Below are positions 1-13,580 of a stretch of 64,000 nt of DNA, in pieces (position 1 is the first letter of the stretch; each line of letters opens with the position of its first letter). The stretch spans positions 71,614 through 135,613 of the forward strand of contig QJNS01000065.1 of assembly GCA_004154925.1 (NCBI GenBank), in the 5' to 3' direction. Under the pieces are notes generated by a model. It was not told the origin of the DNA. It saw only the letters and a list, made by a program, of their open reading frames with translations, and made no database searches. The position numbers were made by a program, and so were the translations under genes. This DNA comes from Monosporascus cannonballus (Eukaryota > Ascomycota > Sordariomycetes > Xylariales).

Positions 1-2
1 TA

Positions 3-3000
3 CGACTGGACAGCATTGGATGGTGTCGCGACCACAAGATCGGTAACGATGTCGTCTTCCCAGGCACCGGGTACCTTGCCATGGCGAGCGAGGCCATGAG
101 ACAGCTCACCAATACCCAGGATGTCGCATTCCGCCAAGTCGTCATCGCCGCCGCTCTAATCCTGTCGGAGACCGATGCAACGGAAACCATACTGTCGATG
201 CGACCTCGCAAGCTGACCAACACTCTGAACTCGGCCTGGTATGAATTTAGCATCTCTTCCTATGATAAGACATCTCAACTGTGGACCAGACACTGTTTCG
301 GCCTTGTAAGAGCAGGGACTGGGAAAAGCAAAGACGATGAGAGTCTTGGTGGTACCGAGCCCGGCGAGACCAGCATGGTACGCGTGGCCCATCTGCCGCG
401 GGAGATCAGCCCGGCATACTGGTACAAGGCAATGCGCAGCGTGGGTCAGACCTACGGTCCGCAGTTCCAGAGACTGAGTCGGATTTCCACCCATCTCATG
501 GAATCCACTGCCGTCGCCGACTTACAGACTGAAGACGACGAGGGGGGTAGGAACGAGGCCGGTTACCGCGACTTCCACCCGGCGACCTCGGATGCCTGCA
601 TGCAACTATTTTCCGCTGCCACCGCCCGTGGACAGGCCCGTTCCTTGCAAGTAAAGGCGGTACCCACATACATAGCTGAAGCTTACTTCAGCAGTGCCGG
701 CTGCGGCACCATCACTGTGAAGGCAGCAACAGACGACACAATACCAGGGGGGCCCATAACAGGAACCTGTGTTGGCGTCGACGCCACCAATAGGGTGGTG
801 CTGCGGCTCAAAGGTGTCAAGCTCACCCCCCTCGATGAGGATGATGACAGCGCCGAAGACCAACATGGTCCGGATAGCAAGGATCCACATGCCGGCGCCC
901 GTGTACTGTGGCGACCGGACTTTGACTTCCTGGATGCCCGCCAATTGATACACTCTTCTCGCGACAAGGCTCTCATTCGGAAGGAGGCATATTGTCGGCT
1001 TCAGAAGCTGTTGCTCCTTTGCTGCGTGGCAGCTCGGGACGAATACGGCAATTTCCAGGCTTCCAAACCATATCTGGCCAAATTCCAGGAATGGATTGTC
1101 CAACAAGTGGCCAAAGTTGGTGACAGCGATGATGGTGGAAATAATTCTGCTGAAGTGTATCCCCTAGTCAGCCGCGCCGAAGCACACGAGCTGCTTCAAC
1201 TCAGCACCGAGAAGAGGTCCGCCCGCATCGAGGAACTGGTCAAGAGCGTCCTCGAAACTGAATATGCCGCCGTCGGTAAGCTCATTCATCGCGTCCACCG
1301 AGGCCTTGGGGACATCCTGAGTGGCCGTAGCGACGGCTTGGAGATTCTTCGCCAGAAGGAGGAGAATAGTAACAATAATGAAGATAATAACGGTGACCCG
1401 TTGGCCGGTATCTACAGCATCGGCAACCAGGAGTGGGATTACGCGCCTTTCCTCCGCCTCCTAGGCCACCGCACTCCGCATCTCCGCATCCTCGAAATCG
1501 GCGCTGGCACAGGCGGTACCACTGACTTGATTCTGCGACAGCTCGAGGGTAAAGACGCCTTTTATTCCTACGTGTACACCGACGTGTCGGCGGGTTTCTT
1601 CACTGCGGCCAAGCGACGTTTCCCGCACCATCGCTACCCCCGCATGCGCTTCCAGACGCTCGATATCACATCGGACCCAGTAGCTCAAGGCTTCGAGCCC
1701 AATTCGTTCGACCTGATCGTCGCCGCCAACGTGCTCCATGCTACGCCGCAGCTGGGGCGCTCGTTGGCCCACGTGCGGAAGATCCTGCGTCCGGACGGCC
1801 GGCTCCTGCTGCAGGAGATGTACATGACAGTTAAATGGGTTAATTTCATCATGGGCGTGCTTCCCGGCTGGTGGCTCGGTGGTCACGAGGATCAAAGGCC
1901 GATGGAGCCCTACGTGTCTCCCGCGCGATGGGTAGAGGAGCTAAGGGCCGCGGGTTTCTCCTCGTCCGACTCGGATCTAGACATCAATAACAAAAGCACA
2001 CAAGGGGTGGCGTGCATCATGGACATGGACGAGGAGCCTTTTCAGGCTAATGTAACCATAATTGCGGCGCCGAGCACGACTCCTCATGCCGTGGAGCATA
2101 GCCCCAAGTCACCTGTCTCGCTACTCTGTAGATGGCCTGACGGCGAGGCGGCCACAAGAGCCTCTAAGTCACTGCAGAGTATAGGGATTGAAGTAGAGAC
2201 GATCGGGCTTTCCGATACGCCTAGAGGAGAAACAGTCATCTCCATCCTGGATCTGGAGGAAGAGAGAACGGCATTTCTGCGCGACGACATGCAAGCGGAC
2301 GAGTACGACAAGCTCAGAGATTTCGTATCCAAGAAGGTGACGCCGGCCCCAGCGGGGTCCTTACTATGGCTCACCAAGCCGAGCCAGATGCATTGCGCCG
2401 ACCCGCAATATGCCGGGGTAGTTGGCCTGCTACGCGTCGTGCGCAACGAGACAGGGCTCCCCCTGTGCACGCTGGAGCTCGACGACGGCGACGGTGACGA
2501 GGTCGCTCTGTGGCGGGCGGTTGCGGGGGTCTACCACAAGATACTGCGTACGCGCCATATGCAGCCTCAGGACGAGATGGCGGACCCGGACTGCGAGTTC
2601 GCTTATCGCCAAGGTGCCGTCTACATCCCGCGCTTCCACTGGGTTTCGGTAGAGGACGAGCTGGTTGCCGCCGAGCAGACGAGAAGGGGAGTAGAACAGC
2701 AGACTACATTCAAAACGTTGGGGATAAGGGAGAGGGGTTCCCTAAACTCGCTGGGGTGGGTTGAAAAATTGCTGCCGCCGGTCGACGCGTTAGAGGGTGA
2801 TGAGGTTGCGATTAATATCCGAGCCATAGGGCTCAGCTCTAAAGTGAGTAGTGTCTTGTCGTTTAGAGTTTTATTTGGTCCGGCTTGCGGGGAGCTCCTA
2901 TATATCCTGATCTGCTCACAGGCTTTTATCTGCCTATTGCGTGTGGTGACTGATACTTATTCTTTCGGGCCAGGATACCCACACGGCATTGGGAATCATC

Positions 3001-5332
3001 GCAAGCCCCCAAGGAGCAGAAGCTGATTTCGGCGTCGAGTGCTCTGGCGTGATCCGCTCTGTGGGGCCCGATGCGGCCAACATCTTTTCCATTGGTGACC
3101 GTGTCATGGCCATGAGCTACAACTCGTACGCCACAACGATGGTGACGACGGCGACGAGCTGCGTCCGGATCCCCGACGACCAAAGCTTCGAGGAGGCTGC
3201 CACAATGCCGGGCGTGTACCCGACTGCCATCCACGGTCTGGTGAACCTCGCGCGCCTGGAAAAGGGCCAGACGGTGCTGATTCACTCGGCGTGCGAGGCG
3301 GTGGGACTGGCCGCCATGTATGTCTGCCGCAATGTACTGGGTATCGGCGTCCAAGACATCTACACCACTGTGGACAGTCCCGACAAGGTGCAGTTCCTGA
3401 TTGACACCTTTGGACTCCCCGCGTCACACATCTTCCACTCGCATGACGCCAGCTTCCTCCCCGGCATTATGCGGCAGACGCAGAACCACGGTGTCGACGT
3501 CGTTTTGAACTCCCTTCCCGGCGAGCTGCTTCACGCCTCGGTAAGTAAACAGAAACTCCAGATAATCTCCCCTCCCATTTGGAAATCCTCATTTCTCTTC
3601 CACTTTCACTTTCTAACCAAACCGCTCTTCGTGCCTGCAGTGGAGTTGTGTCGCTGAGTTCGGCACAATGATCGAGATGGGCAAGCGGGATTTCATCGGC
3701 CAAGGGCAGCTCGACATGGCGCCATTTGAGGGAAACCGCGCCTTCTTGGGCCTTGACCTGCTGCCCGTCATTCGCAACCGGCCGCGCCGCTTCCGCCAGC
3801 TCCTGAGCGAGCAGACCATGGACTACTATAGCAAAGGCCTCGTGCCGCCCATCCGCCCCATGCACGTTTTTGAGGCCATCGACGTCGAGTCGGCCATCTC
3901 CACCTTGCAGGAGGGCCAGCATATCGGTCAGGTCGTGGTCAAGATCCCCGAGGATACCTCCGGCCTCGCCATTCCATCTGCAGCGGTGGCAACTCGTACC
4001 AGGAGGAAAGAGAAACTTAAAGAAGATAGACCCTCTTTGTTCCGTGCCGATGTTGCATATTTCCTCGTGGGCGGGCTCGGTGGTCTCGGTCGCTCCATTG
4101 CCCTGTGGATGGCTCAACACGGAGCTAGGAACTTCATTTTCTTGTCACGCAGTGGCGAAAAGGGGCAAGGGGTCGCCGCCCTTATTAGGGCCTTGGAAGG
4201 GGCGGGATGCATCGTTGACGTCGTAGCTGGAAGTGTCACCCAGCTGGAAGATGTGTGCCGCGCTGTGAGGCAGGCTCGCAAGCCCGTCGCTGGAGTTATT
4301 CAGTTGTCCATGGTGCTGCGGGACGGACTGTTTGCTGATATGCCCTATGATGACTGGGCCGCTGTTACAGCGCCAAAGATGAAAGGCACGTGGAATTTAC
4401 ATCATGTACTGCTATCGGCCAAGCAGCCATTGGAATTTTTCGTTTTGTTTAGTTCCTTCGCCGGCGTCGTCGGATCGCGTGGACAGGCTAACTACGCAGC
4501 CGCCAGCGTATTTTTGGATGCCTTTGCACAGTTCCGCCAGGGGCTGGGGCTTCCAGCCGCTGTTCTCGATGTGGGTGCCGTGGCCGACGTGGGTTTTGTG
4601 GCCGAGCAGCCGGACTTGGTTAACTTCTTTCGGACTTCATCACACCATATCTTGCGAGAGCAGGACGTTCTAGATGCTGTGGAGCTGGCAGTTCGAAAAT
4701 CCGTCACACACCAACAGGAGCTGGAGAAGAAAGGGCCGAGGCACTTGAACGGGACGGCAGTAGCAAAAGTGGAGGATCAAGTCTTCGTGTCGGAAACTCA
4801 ACTCGTCATGGCAATGCGCTCCTCCATTCCACTATCGTCACCCCGAAACCGAAATGTATGGAAGCGCGACGCCCGCCTGAGCATGTATCGCAATCTCGAG
4901 GCTGCTGCCGAAGCTCGTCGAAATGGCGGTGATGATGATGAAGCCTCCTCGACCAGTGGAGCTGGGCAAGCCGCGACTAATCAAGCAGAGGGAGACGATG
5001 ATGCAATACGCAGGCTACTAACCACAATGGAAACGAACCCATCCGGTTTGACGATGGATGAGTCCATCATCGAGCAGTTGGCACGGCGGATTGCTGTCGT
5101 CTTCTTCAGCCTCATGGGAAAGGCTAACGTGGAGGAGGAACTCAACATCAACGCAGAGCTGGTGAGCCTGGGCTTCGACTCTCTAATAATCATAGAAATG
5201 CGCAATTGGCTGCGACAGCGCCTAATGCTTAATATCTCCGTGATGGAGATCATGCGTAGCGGCAACCTGATGGGGTTGGCGAGGTTGGCAGCTCACAAGT
5301 GGGCGGCGGCTTCAGCTAATAGTGGCAGATAG
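3..5332 (+). CDS. Highly reducing type I polyketide synthase, 3' part (DH-cMT-ER-KR-ACP)
   Basis: Partial gene; the 5' end (KS, AT, start of DH) is off the window. Proposed exons are 3-2843, 2974-3540 and 3641-5332, about 1,699 visible residues. Intron 1 (130 bp, GTGAGT...CAG) and intron 2 (100 bp, GTAAGT, CTAAC branch, CAG) are both phase 0. They are needed because reading through intron 1 ruins the ER domain. Domains in order: DH, with the active-site His at nt 33-35 followed by a GNDVVFPGTGY motif and the second DH half near nt 588 (SDACMQL); C-methyltransferase with LEIGAGTGG near nt 1495; ER across both introns, ending in the usual GKRDFIG block; KR with VGGLGGLGRS near nt 4066 and the SS...Y...N catalytic region near nt 4450-4500; ACP with GFDSL near nt 5173. 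No thioesterase or reductase follows, so product release must occur in trans. It should build a reduced, alpha-methylated polyketide. The ER nucleotide-binding motif is unusual: EAVG where GGVG is expected. Right neighbour is a transposon block, with no tailoring genes on this side. Confidence 0.95.
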
Positions 5333-6060
5333 GTAGACTGGCCAACAGGGGTTTATTTGAATACAGGTGTTATTCGAGCAGCACGTACGCGCCTTTAACG
5401 GAAGGTATATTTGGTTAAAAAGACCAAAGGTCTTTTAAGTGTCGCTGCAGTTAAGGTTAGAAGTAAATATTCCTAAGCTTGCTTCTCGGTCTGGAGGCGG
5501 GAGAATATGTTGTTGCTACAGGTCCTTAAACATAAAGTGACATTCCGCACTAATTGTGGCGGCCTGCACAGACCTTCCCACGTGACTAGCTGCCACCTCC
5601 TAGTAAGGGAAGGCTCCGATCAGAGGGGTGTCAAACGACAGCCTTCTCAGATATCTGTACAAGGGAGGACAGTATATCGACGTGCGGACAACCTCGTCAT
5701 CTTTTGTTTCTTTGTGGCGTGATAGAGCGCAGGATACGGCTGGGCGCGGAGTACGGGAAAAGGGGCTCCAGCCCATCTTTATTTCTAAATCCTAAGAGGG
5801 CTGTAATCGCTAATACCAAACTCAACCGGCGGAGAGAGAACACGGCCCCGTAGACCCAACTGGCGACTGCTTTTTCATGGCTTGTTAGTTAAGGTGATCC
5901 TTATGCCCTCTCGGAAGCTCGAGACCGCCTTACGGCGCCCCACGTTAACTACTACTACTACCACTACCGCTTTACCAACAATACACCTTCCGAAGTGTAG
6001 ACACCATGGATAATACAAACATTTATTAGTACAGCCGGGGTGCAAAAGTCTCTGTTTAGT
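5333..6060. other. Intergenic spacer 3' of the PKS
   Basis: Sequence of normal base composition between the PKS stop codon and the start of the AT-rich block. It should hold the PKS 3' UTR and polyadenylation region. The short open frame at 5507-5722 has no recognisable protein features. A short imperfect ACT/ACC trinucleotide run lies near 5948. I see no gene here. Confidence 0.5.
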
Positions 6061-7566
6061 CTCCAAATCGCATGTCCACTATTATTACCTTTTCGGTTTG
6101 CCTATTAATAACTTTACGATTTTAATTCGAATATATGCAAAACTTGAGATTTAAATAAAAGTATTATTTTTCAAAGTAAATTTTGTCGTAAATGAGAAAT
6201 TAGTGTTTAATTGCAGAATATATATATCGTATTATTTATGATATTAAATATTTAAGCTTGCGTTTATATAATTTTTATTCAAATATCATAAATCTATTTG
6301 TTTAATTTAAAAGTATATAATTTTATCAGTTTTTAATATTATAATCGAACAAGCTACGGTCTTCGAGAAGGGTCGTAACAGAAACAGCTAAGAAACTAAG
6401 TAGATTAACTTACGTAATAAATCATCAATTTACTGGTAATAAATTAGTACACTGGGATAAACATATATATTTGTAACATTTGTCATTTAAAATAATATTA
6501 ATTTATCGTGTAATTTTGTTATTTAAAATACTTTAAATATTACGAAATAATAATTAAGTTCTTTTATTACTTAAGTTTTTATTATATTTGTAAATAATAT
6601 AAATCCGTACGATTAACGCTTAATAATTAGTTAGATTTTTAAACAGGTATGTATTATGACGTTTTATTTAATAACGTTGTTATTTTTAAAGTAATAATTT
6701 CGTATATTATATTTATTAATAAATTAAATGATAAGACTTTTTAAAAAAATATAAGTTTTAAAAAAGAAAAGTAAAATATATTTCCATTTAACAAAAAAAA
6801 GGTTTTCCATAACTAGCCGTGATAAATTAACGTATTATACAATTGGAAAAAAATTAAAATTATGATTTTTTGCAAAGCTGCTTGTAGAAAGTATAAAAAC
6901 AAATATAACATTTTTATTTTTAAAAACGTAAATAAGTAATATAACCGATTTAATTGATATTTAATAAAGAATTAAAAAAGGTTTTAAAATATTTAAATTT
7001 GAACTTTTTATTAAAATATTAACTTAACTATAATTATAATTAACTTAATATCGAATATATTTTTAATATTTTCAGTTTCGATTAAAAAGATTTATTTTAC
7101 AAATAAAATATATAATAAAAAAATTATTAGCAATGCGGTTATTTAATTTAAATAAGTATTAAAACAATAAAATCTTATTTTTCAAATAAACAATTTAAAA
7201 AATAAAAGGTTATAATAATTACAAAAAGTTCGAAGCATGTTTTACAAAGGCTTTCAAATAATAAAAGAAAATATAAAGGCCGAAATATAATGTAATAAAT
7301 TATAATAAAAGGTTTTTAGATTTAATAATAACAGAATCTTAATTTAATTCTTTTCGAACTTGAATTAAAAATAACCCATATTAATAATGAATTCGATTTT
7401 AAAAATATATACTTTTATTTACTTAATTAATAATACGCTTAAAAATCAGACTTTTTAAGGTTAAATATAGTAATAAGTTATAATCTATAATATAATATTA
7501 TAATGTGTGAATATAACGATAAAAATAATATTTTTCATATAATAATATTAAAATTTGTATAAAATA

Positions 7567-7920
7567 TATTCAGATTTAAGCTATATTTTCCAAGTTTACC
7601 CAAATATATAGAAAATCATTTTGCGATATAATTTGTATAATAAATACTGTTTTTAATATTTTCGAATACGATAATTGATCTATAGTTTTTATAGCTAGAA
7701 TAGATTATATCTTAATCCCATAAAGCCTCACTTTTAAGCCGACTGCTGGGCCTCTATAAGCACGCTATTTTTGGACTAATATCGGCTTAAAAGGCCCACA
7801 TACGTAATTGTCGACAAGCTTCGACCGTAATGATATTAAAATTTATAAAATTTAGTATATCGTGTAATGATTTTCTATGTATTTGGCTCAGGCTGGGAAA
7901 TATGGCTTAAACCCAAATGT
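7567..7920. repeat. Inverted repeat pair, possible MITE or foldback element
   Basis: The arm at about 7567-7632 matches the reverse complement of about 7856-7920 over some 63 bases. Most differences are C/T or G/A, as RIP would produce. The arms enclose about 220 bp that includes a less mutated GC-richer core (about 7715-7830), itself with a short palindrome around GGCTTAAAAG. No clear target duplication was found. It may be a miniature inverted-repeat element or a rearranged relic. Confidence 0.45.
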
Positions 7921-7972
7921 CACAGTCCAAACTGGCACCTAGTAGGTATATAGAGCAGAACAAGGCGGTTAG

Positions 7973-8058
7973 TGTCAGATATAAGGGACATCAGTTGTGT
8001 GTGTATTGATAACTAGTTATAGATGCTCTAGAACCCGCACTGCATTTTAAGGTGATCT
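7973..8058 (-). repeat. Family-A LTR, first part of split 3' LTR (outer element)
   Basis: This is the left 86 bp of the outer element's LTR on the plus strand (begins TGTCAGATATAAGGGACAT). It ends in GATCT, where the inner element inserted, and continues at 13504-13580. The sequence is almost free of RIP changes. Confidence 0.88.
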
Positions 8059-8221
8059 TGTCAGCTAGCAGGGGGTGCTCTAGCACCCCATATACGGAAG
8101 ATTCCCTCTGATCGGAACATATATGTTCCGGGACTAGATCACCTTAAAATGCAATGCGCGTTTTAAAGCACTTGTAACTAATAATTAATACATACATAAT
8201 TAATGTCCCTTATATCTAACA
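8059..8221 (+). repeat. 5' LTR of inner family-A copia element
   Basis: 163 bp, TG...CA. The first about 95 bp are unmutated and match other LTR copies. The internal-facing end shows C-to-T and G-to-A changes. Confidence 0.9.
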
Positions 8222-11200
8222 ATTAAAAGTTTTATTCGTTTAATTAAGGCATATATTAATTGTAATTATCGAAATACGTTAATAATAATAACGACTGTAC
8301 CGTTAACGTCCTCCGTTATTTACAAAGAACTTAAGAACTGGGATCGTTTTAAAAGCGAATTTCAATTTAAAGTATCCGCGTTTAATATTTGGGATTATAT
8401 TAATTTTAATTAAAACCTTTAATAACCTATTAAACCTATTAAACCTAATATAACCTTTGACCTAAAAAACGAATCCGATATATAATACGAATTAATACCT
8501 TAAATCGTTTTTCGTTTATATTTATATTTTCCGGAAATATTACTGAAAAAATTAATTATACCAATTATTTAACGAAAACCTTTAAAATAACGATTAAAAG
8601 CAAATAAACCTATAATTAGAACTTTACGGCATATATTTACAAAAATCGAAAATGTAATGTTTTCCGCAAAAATATTAATAACTTTACGAAATAAATTCTA
8701 GAATTAACAATTCCAGCAATTAAAAAAGTTAAGTTTTTTCCAAAAAAAATTTACGAAAATAATACGCCAGCCTAAGCAAATCCGGGAAAAAATACGATAA
8801 TAAATTTTTAATTAATACCTAACGAAAATATTGCAAAATATTAAAGGAAATTTCGAAATTTGATAAAAGATTAAACAAATAAATTATAAAATAATAAGAA
8901 ATTATTGTTTTAAAATAATAATATAATATTTTAAAAATAAAAATAACGATTATATAAATTAACGATTTATATATAATATTAGCCTTTATTATTAAAATAT
9001 GGATTATTATTTTCCAAATAATAAAAAAAGCCAAAATCAATAATAATACGATTAATTTCTAAAAAACAGTAATGAATATTTTAGATTATTAAATTATAAC
9101 TTATTCTATATTTATATTACGAAATATTAAAATAACGTTTTTAATATTTTACGGGATATTTATACACTTTTTTAATTAAAATAATTTTAATTAAAAAAAT
9201 CCCAAAAATATTAACTTTTAATTGCAAAAAAGGATTTTAAGCCGTAAGCCGAAATAAAATAACCGTAAAGGTTTTTATACGGACCGAAACGGTAATAAGA
9301 GAAAATATTAAGAATTAAACGAATAAGGTATCCGTTATAAAGCGTATTTAATTAATTATTATATATTATTTAATCATTATTATATATTTTCTAAAAACGT
9401 TTTAATAAATTTTCGTTTCACGGATAAAATAATAATATATATTTAAAAAGGAATTTCCGCCAATTAATCTTTAAAGGAAAAAGTCGACTGCTTATAGAAA
9501 ACTATAAAAAAACTTATTATATAAAAAATAAATTAACTTTTAAAAAGAGTACGATAAATATTGGCATATTTTTTAATTATTAATTAATATAAGGCCATAA
9601 GTATTTTATCTTACTTCTTAAAAAATTTAATTATTTTGGATTTAAGGTCTATAATATATATTTGTAATGTAATTAACAAATTTTAAATTTTAAATTTACT
9701 ATATAAGGTAATACGTTATACGTAAATAATGATTTCGTTCTAAATAAGGAATACGAAAAGGTTAATATAATTTTTCGAAGCTTTAACGGTACGAAAACGT
9801 TACGTTTATATAATGTAATATATTACGAAAGTTTCATATATAATTTGGTATTTTTCCGGCAACTCCAGAAAAAAAGTTATTAATAAAATAACCGAAAAAT
9901 TCAAATTTTTATTCGAAATAAATATAATTAAGTAATTATTACATTAATAAATAAATTTAATTAATTTATTATCAAAAACATTGACGTAATAATTATTTAT
10001 ATAATTTTAATAATTTATAAACGAAACATAAATTTATAAATAACGAAATTATTATAAATCGGTAACGACATTATATAGCATTTAAAATTAGGATACCCAG
10101 GACCCGAAATAATTATTTAATTATAATCCCATACGAAAGAAATTCGTTTAAAAAGTTTTATAATAGTTAAATGCCAAATATATGACAAGGTAAAAATTAA
10201 AAGGCTAATACGCCGTAAGTTCAAAAAAGAAATATTCCGATTAAGACAAAAAATTATTATCGATTTTATAAATTTTAAAAAAAAACCTTAAAAAAGATAA
10301 ATATGTTATGTTTGCCACCGATAAATACTTATGTTTTATTTAGAATATTTACTTTAAAACCCGAAAATTAAATATATTAATTATAGCATTTTAGTATTTT
10401 CTAAAAGTTCTAAAAAACCAAAATAAGGTTTTCCTATAAGTAATCGAATATAATAACGAAATCCTCAAGCAATATTAAATCTAAATTTTTAATATTATAT
10501 ACCTAAGTTTAAAATAAAAGTACAAAACGTTTAAGGGATATAATTAAGAAAAAAATAATTACGATATAAAATAATATTAAATTATTTTTATTTTTAATTT
10601 TATATATTTTTAAAACGGCAATATATTTATATAAGTATATTTTTAAATATATATATTTTTGGTAAAACTTATATATGGTTTATTATATTTACCTAACGCA
10701 TAACAACGATATTATAATGTTTAATTAAAAGCTTTAATAAATTTATTTACAAGCATATAACTATATAACTTACGTTATAATAATTACCGTTATAAAAAAA
10801 CTAAAACTTTTAAAAGTTAAATCCTAAAACATAAAATTCGTTATTTTATTAGTTCCCGATTTACGAATAGTTACAAAATTTAAAATTTATTAATTAATAA
10901 GGTTATTGTTGTTCGAAATATATGAGTCAACGAAAAAGCCATTTTTTTTTAGATAATATCAAAAACTGAAAAAATAAATTATATATATTATAAAACAATT
11001 ACAAAAATTATTCCGATAAGTAAAAATATTTTATTAAAATAATACATATTTAATTAAAATGATAAATATTTAATTTATATATAAAAAATATAAAAACTTA
11101 AATAAAATAATTTAATTACTGGCTAAACAAAAGGAATAATTCCAAAAAGGTATTAACGTAAAATACGTACAGAATAGGAAAAAATAAACTTATTCGCAAA

Positions 11201-12989
11201 AAATTATTTATTTTTATATAACCGTTATATTCAAATTATTTCCGTCCCCTGGACCATTACCGTTATTAGCGTCTATTTTAATAATTATTATAATTATTAT
11301 ATTAACGAAAAAATTAAAAATAACCCTAAATTCCCTTTATTCTGTTTAATTTAAAATAATAGTAAAAAACGAAAGTACTTTACGAGTTATAAAGATAAAC
11401 TCCTTATATATTCCATATTAAGAAAGTATTATCCGAAACGAATATAAGGTATAAGAAGCCATATTTAATATAGGACGTTTAACCTTTTCTATAAGTACGT
11501 ACGATAACCGGCCGGTAAATTACGAAAATTTTGAAAAATTAATTACCCGAAATACGCGTTATCTTAATCGGAAAAATAATAATACCTTAATATATATAAA
11601 AGTATTTAAATTATAAAACCGGATATATAAACGTAATTTATTATTATTGCCGCGAAATTATACAAAATTAAATATATATTTTTTAAATGAAATATTCCGC
11701 AAAACCGAAAAAGCTTATTTATAAAGTTATAAAAAATGTAATTTTAAAAAACCGTTAATAAATTTTTTATTTAAAAAATAAGTTTTAAAATATAAATAAA
11801 TATACGTTTATAAATTAATAAATATAACTAATTTTAAAAATATAAGACCTGTTTTATTATACGAAACAATTAATAACTTAAAATCGCTTATAACAATATA
11901 TACGCAATTACTTTCGTTAGAAAATCGGTTCGAACTTTAATTATTATTACGGTTAAATTCGACTTAAAATTTAAATAATATAGCGTTATAAATATTTTTA
12001 TAAATGCCAACTTATTTTACGAAATATATATAAAATTTCTCTTAAAATATTCATAACGTAACAAAGTTCTTTTAATTAAAAATATTATATGAATTAAGGG
12101 AATTACTTTTATTATCGTGAAAGTATTTTATTAAAATATTTAAAAGATTAGGATTTAATCCTATTTCTTACGAACTTTATTATTTTATTTATTAAAAAAA
12201 TATTTATTTTCTTTTTTAGAAAAAATATTATTATAGCATATTGCGAAATAAAATCAAAATTTCGTCGATTAATTAATGTAACAAATATAAAAATGGTATA
12301 TTTTAATAAAAGATAAAAACTTATAATACTCTTTCGGTAGTAAAATAATTAAAAACAAATTTATTTAAACGAATCTGGTTATTTTAATTTAACTTTATAA
12401 ATAAACTAATTAACTTAATACCCCAAAAATTTAAAAAAATCTTTTAAAAATATTTATAATTAACATTAAGTTATTGCCAAATCCTAATTTAACTTATATA
12501 AGCTTTGTTAATAAACATTTAAAAAAATTGGTTTTATTTTTTTCGTAATAATTAATATACAACCCAATATATTTTTTGCAATATTTTCATTTCTCCAATT
12601 TAACCTAAATTTTAACAATATATATTATAAAACTGCCAACCGAATTATATTGTATTTAATCGGAATTAAAATATTAAGGTTATAATTTAAAATAAAAATT
12701 TATTAAATATTTAAAATAATATTTTTTTTACGAATAACACGATCGACCAAAAATGTTCCCAAATTTAAATTATAAAATTATATGGAAAATTAATAAAATA
12801 ATAGATAAATAACTAAGATATAATAATTACTTTTATAATAAAAACGAAATTATTTTCTGATGTAAATTATAACAAAGCCTTATTTAGTTTTTAATTAATT
12901 AAAAAATTATGAATTATCTAAAATATAAAATTATTAAATATATGATATAATAACTGACAAATTATACGGCTTATTAATACCGATATTAC

Positions 12990-13170
12990 TTTATTAATAA
13001 CGAAATTACAGCATATGGACATATATAATTATTGGTTACGATAAACCGCAAAAAGAATTTGATCAAAATAAATTATACGTTTACGAGCAATATATTAACT
13101 AACAATTTAACGAAAACCTTTTTACGCGAACCTTTTAAGCACTTTAAAAAACAGTTAGGATTAATAGATA
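12990..13170 (+). pseudogene. Degraded copia pol 3' end (RNase H), inner element
   Basis: Translating across several RIP-made stops shows an HIDI..YWLR motif near 13012, then a stretch resembling the usual ADGLTKAL region, then REPFKHFKKQLGLID near 13130. These are the C-terminal hallmarks of Ty1/copia polyproteins. This fixes the element's family and strand. The rest of gag-pol upstream (about 8250-12990) is present by length but too mutated to delimit. Confidence 0.75.
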
Positions 13171-13335
13171 TTACGGAAGTTTTCGATTAACGGAAAAACG
13201 TTTTACAAAAGATTTTAAAGGAGAAATTAACTAATTAAGAAAATTTAATCGCCGGAAAAAAAGCAAAATAAATAATTATGGCTTTAAAAGTTATAACAAT
13301 TAATACCGTATATACTTTAAGGTGTTAAGGGGGTA

Positions 13336-13498
13336 TGTTAATTAGCAAGGGGTGTTTTAGCACCCTATATACGGAAAATTTCCTCTGATCGGAACATATA
13401 TGTTCCGGGACTAGATCACCTTAAAGTGCAATGCGCGTTCTAGAGCACTTGTAACTAGTGATCAATACACACACAACTGATGTCCCTTATATCTGACA
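13336..13498 (+). repeat. 3' LTR of inner family-A copia element
   Basis: 163 bp, preceded by the polypurine tract and followed by the GATCT duplication. The internal-facing end is RIP-mutated and the outer about 105 bp are not. Confidence 0.9.
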
Positions 13499-13503
13499 GA
13501 TCT

Positions 13504-13580
13504 AGTCCCGGAACATATATGTTTCGATTAAAGGGAATCTTCCGTATATGAGGTGCTAAAGCATTCCTTGCTAATTAATA
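13504..13580 (-). repeat. Family-A LTR, second part of split 3' LTR (outer element)
   Basis: This continues the outer element's LTR after the GATCT duplicate and completes 163 bp with 7973-8058. It is followed by CACCCCTTTAACACC, the reverse complement of the polypurine tract seen in the inner copy. Confidence 0.88.

Larger units (their letters stand above)
8059..13498 (+). mobile_element. Ty1/copia LTR retrotransposon, family A, inner copy nested in a sister LTR
   Basis: The element is 5,440 bp, flanked by GATCT (8054-8058 and 13499-13503), with 163-bp LTRs at 8059-8221 and 13336-13498 that start TG and end CA. A purine-rich tract (AAGGTGTTAAGGGGGTA) lies directly before the right LTR, giving plus orientation. 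The plus strand near 13012-13160 translates to a copia RNase H C-terminus relic: an HIDIYNYWLR-like motif, then REPFKHFKKQLGLID. It belongs to the same family as the element it split, but in opposite orientation, so the two left LTR segments form a large imperfect palindrome around 8058. RIP has destroyed gag-pol; non-autonomous now. Confidence 0.92.

Noticed and set aside
2844..3026. Reading the PKS frame straight through to the stop at 3026
   Set aside because: The tail is unlike any PKS sequence; the 130-bp intron with GTGAGT/CAG restores the ER domain.
5507..5722. 71-codon frame downstream of the PKS
   Set aside because: No recognisable motifs or promoter; lies in the 3' flank just before RIP-mutated DNA.
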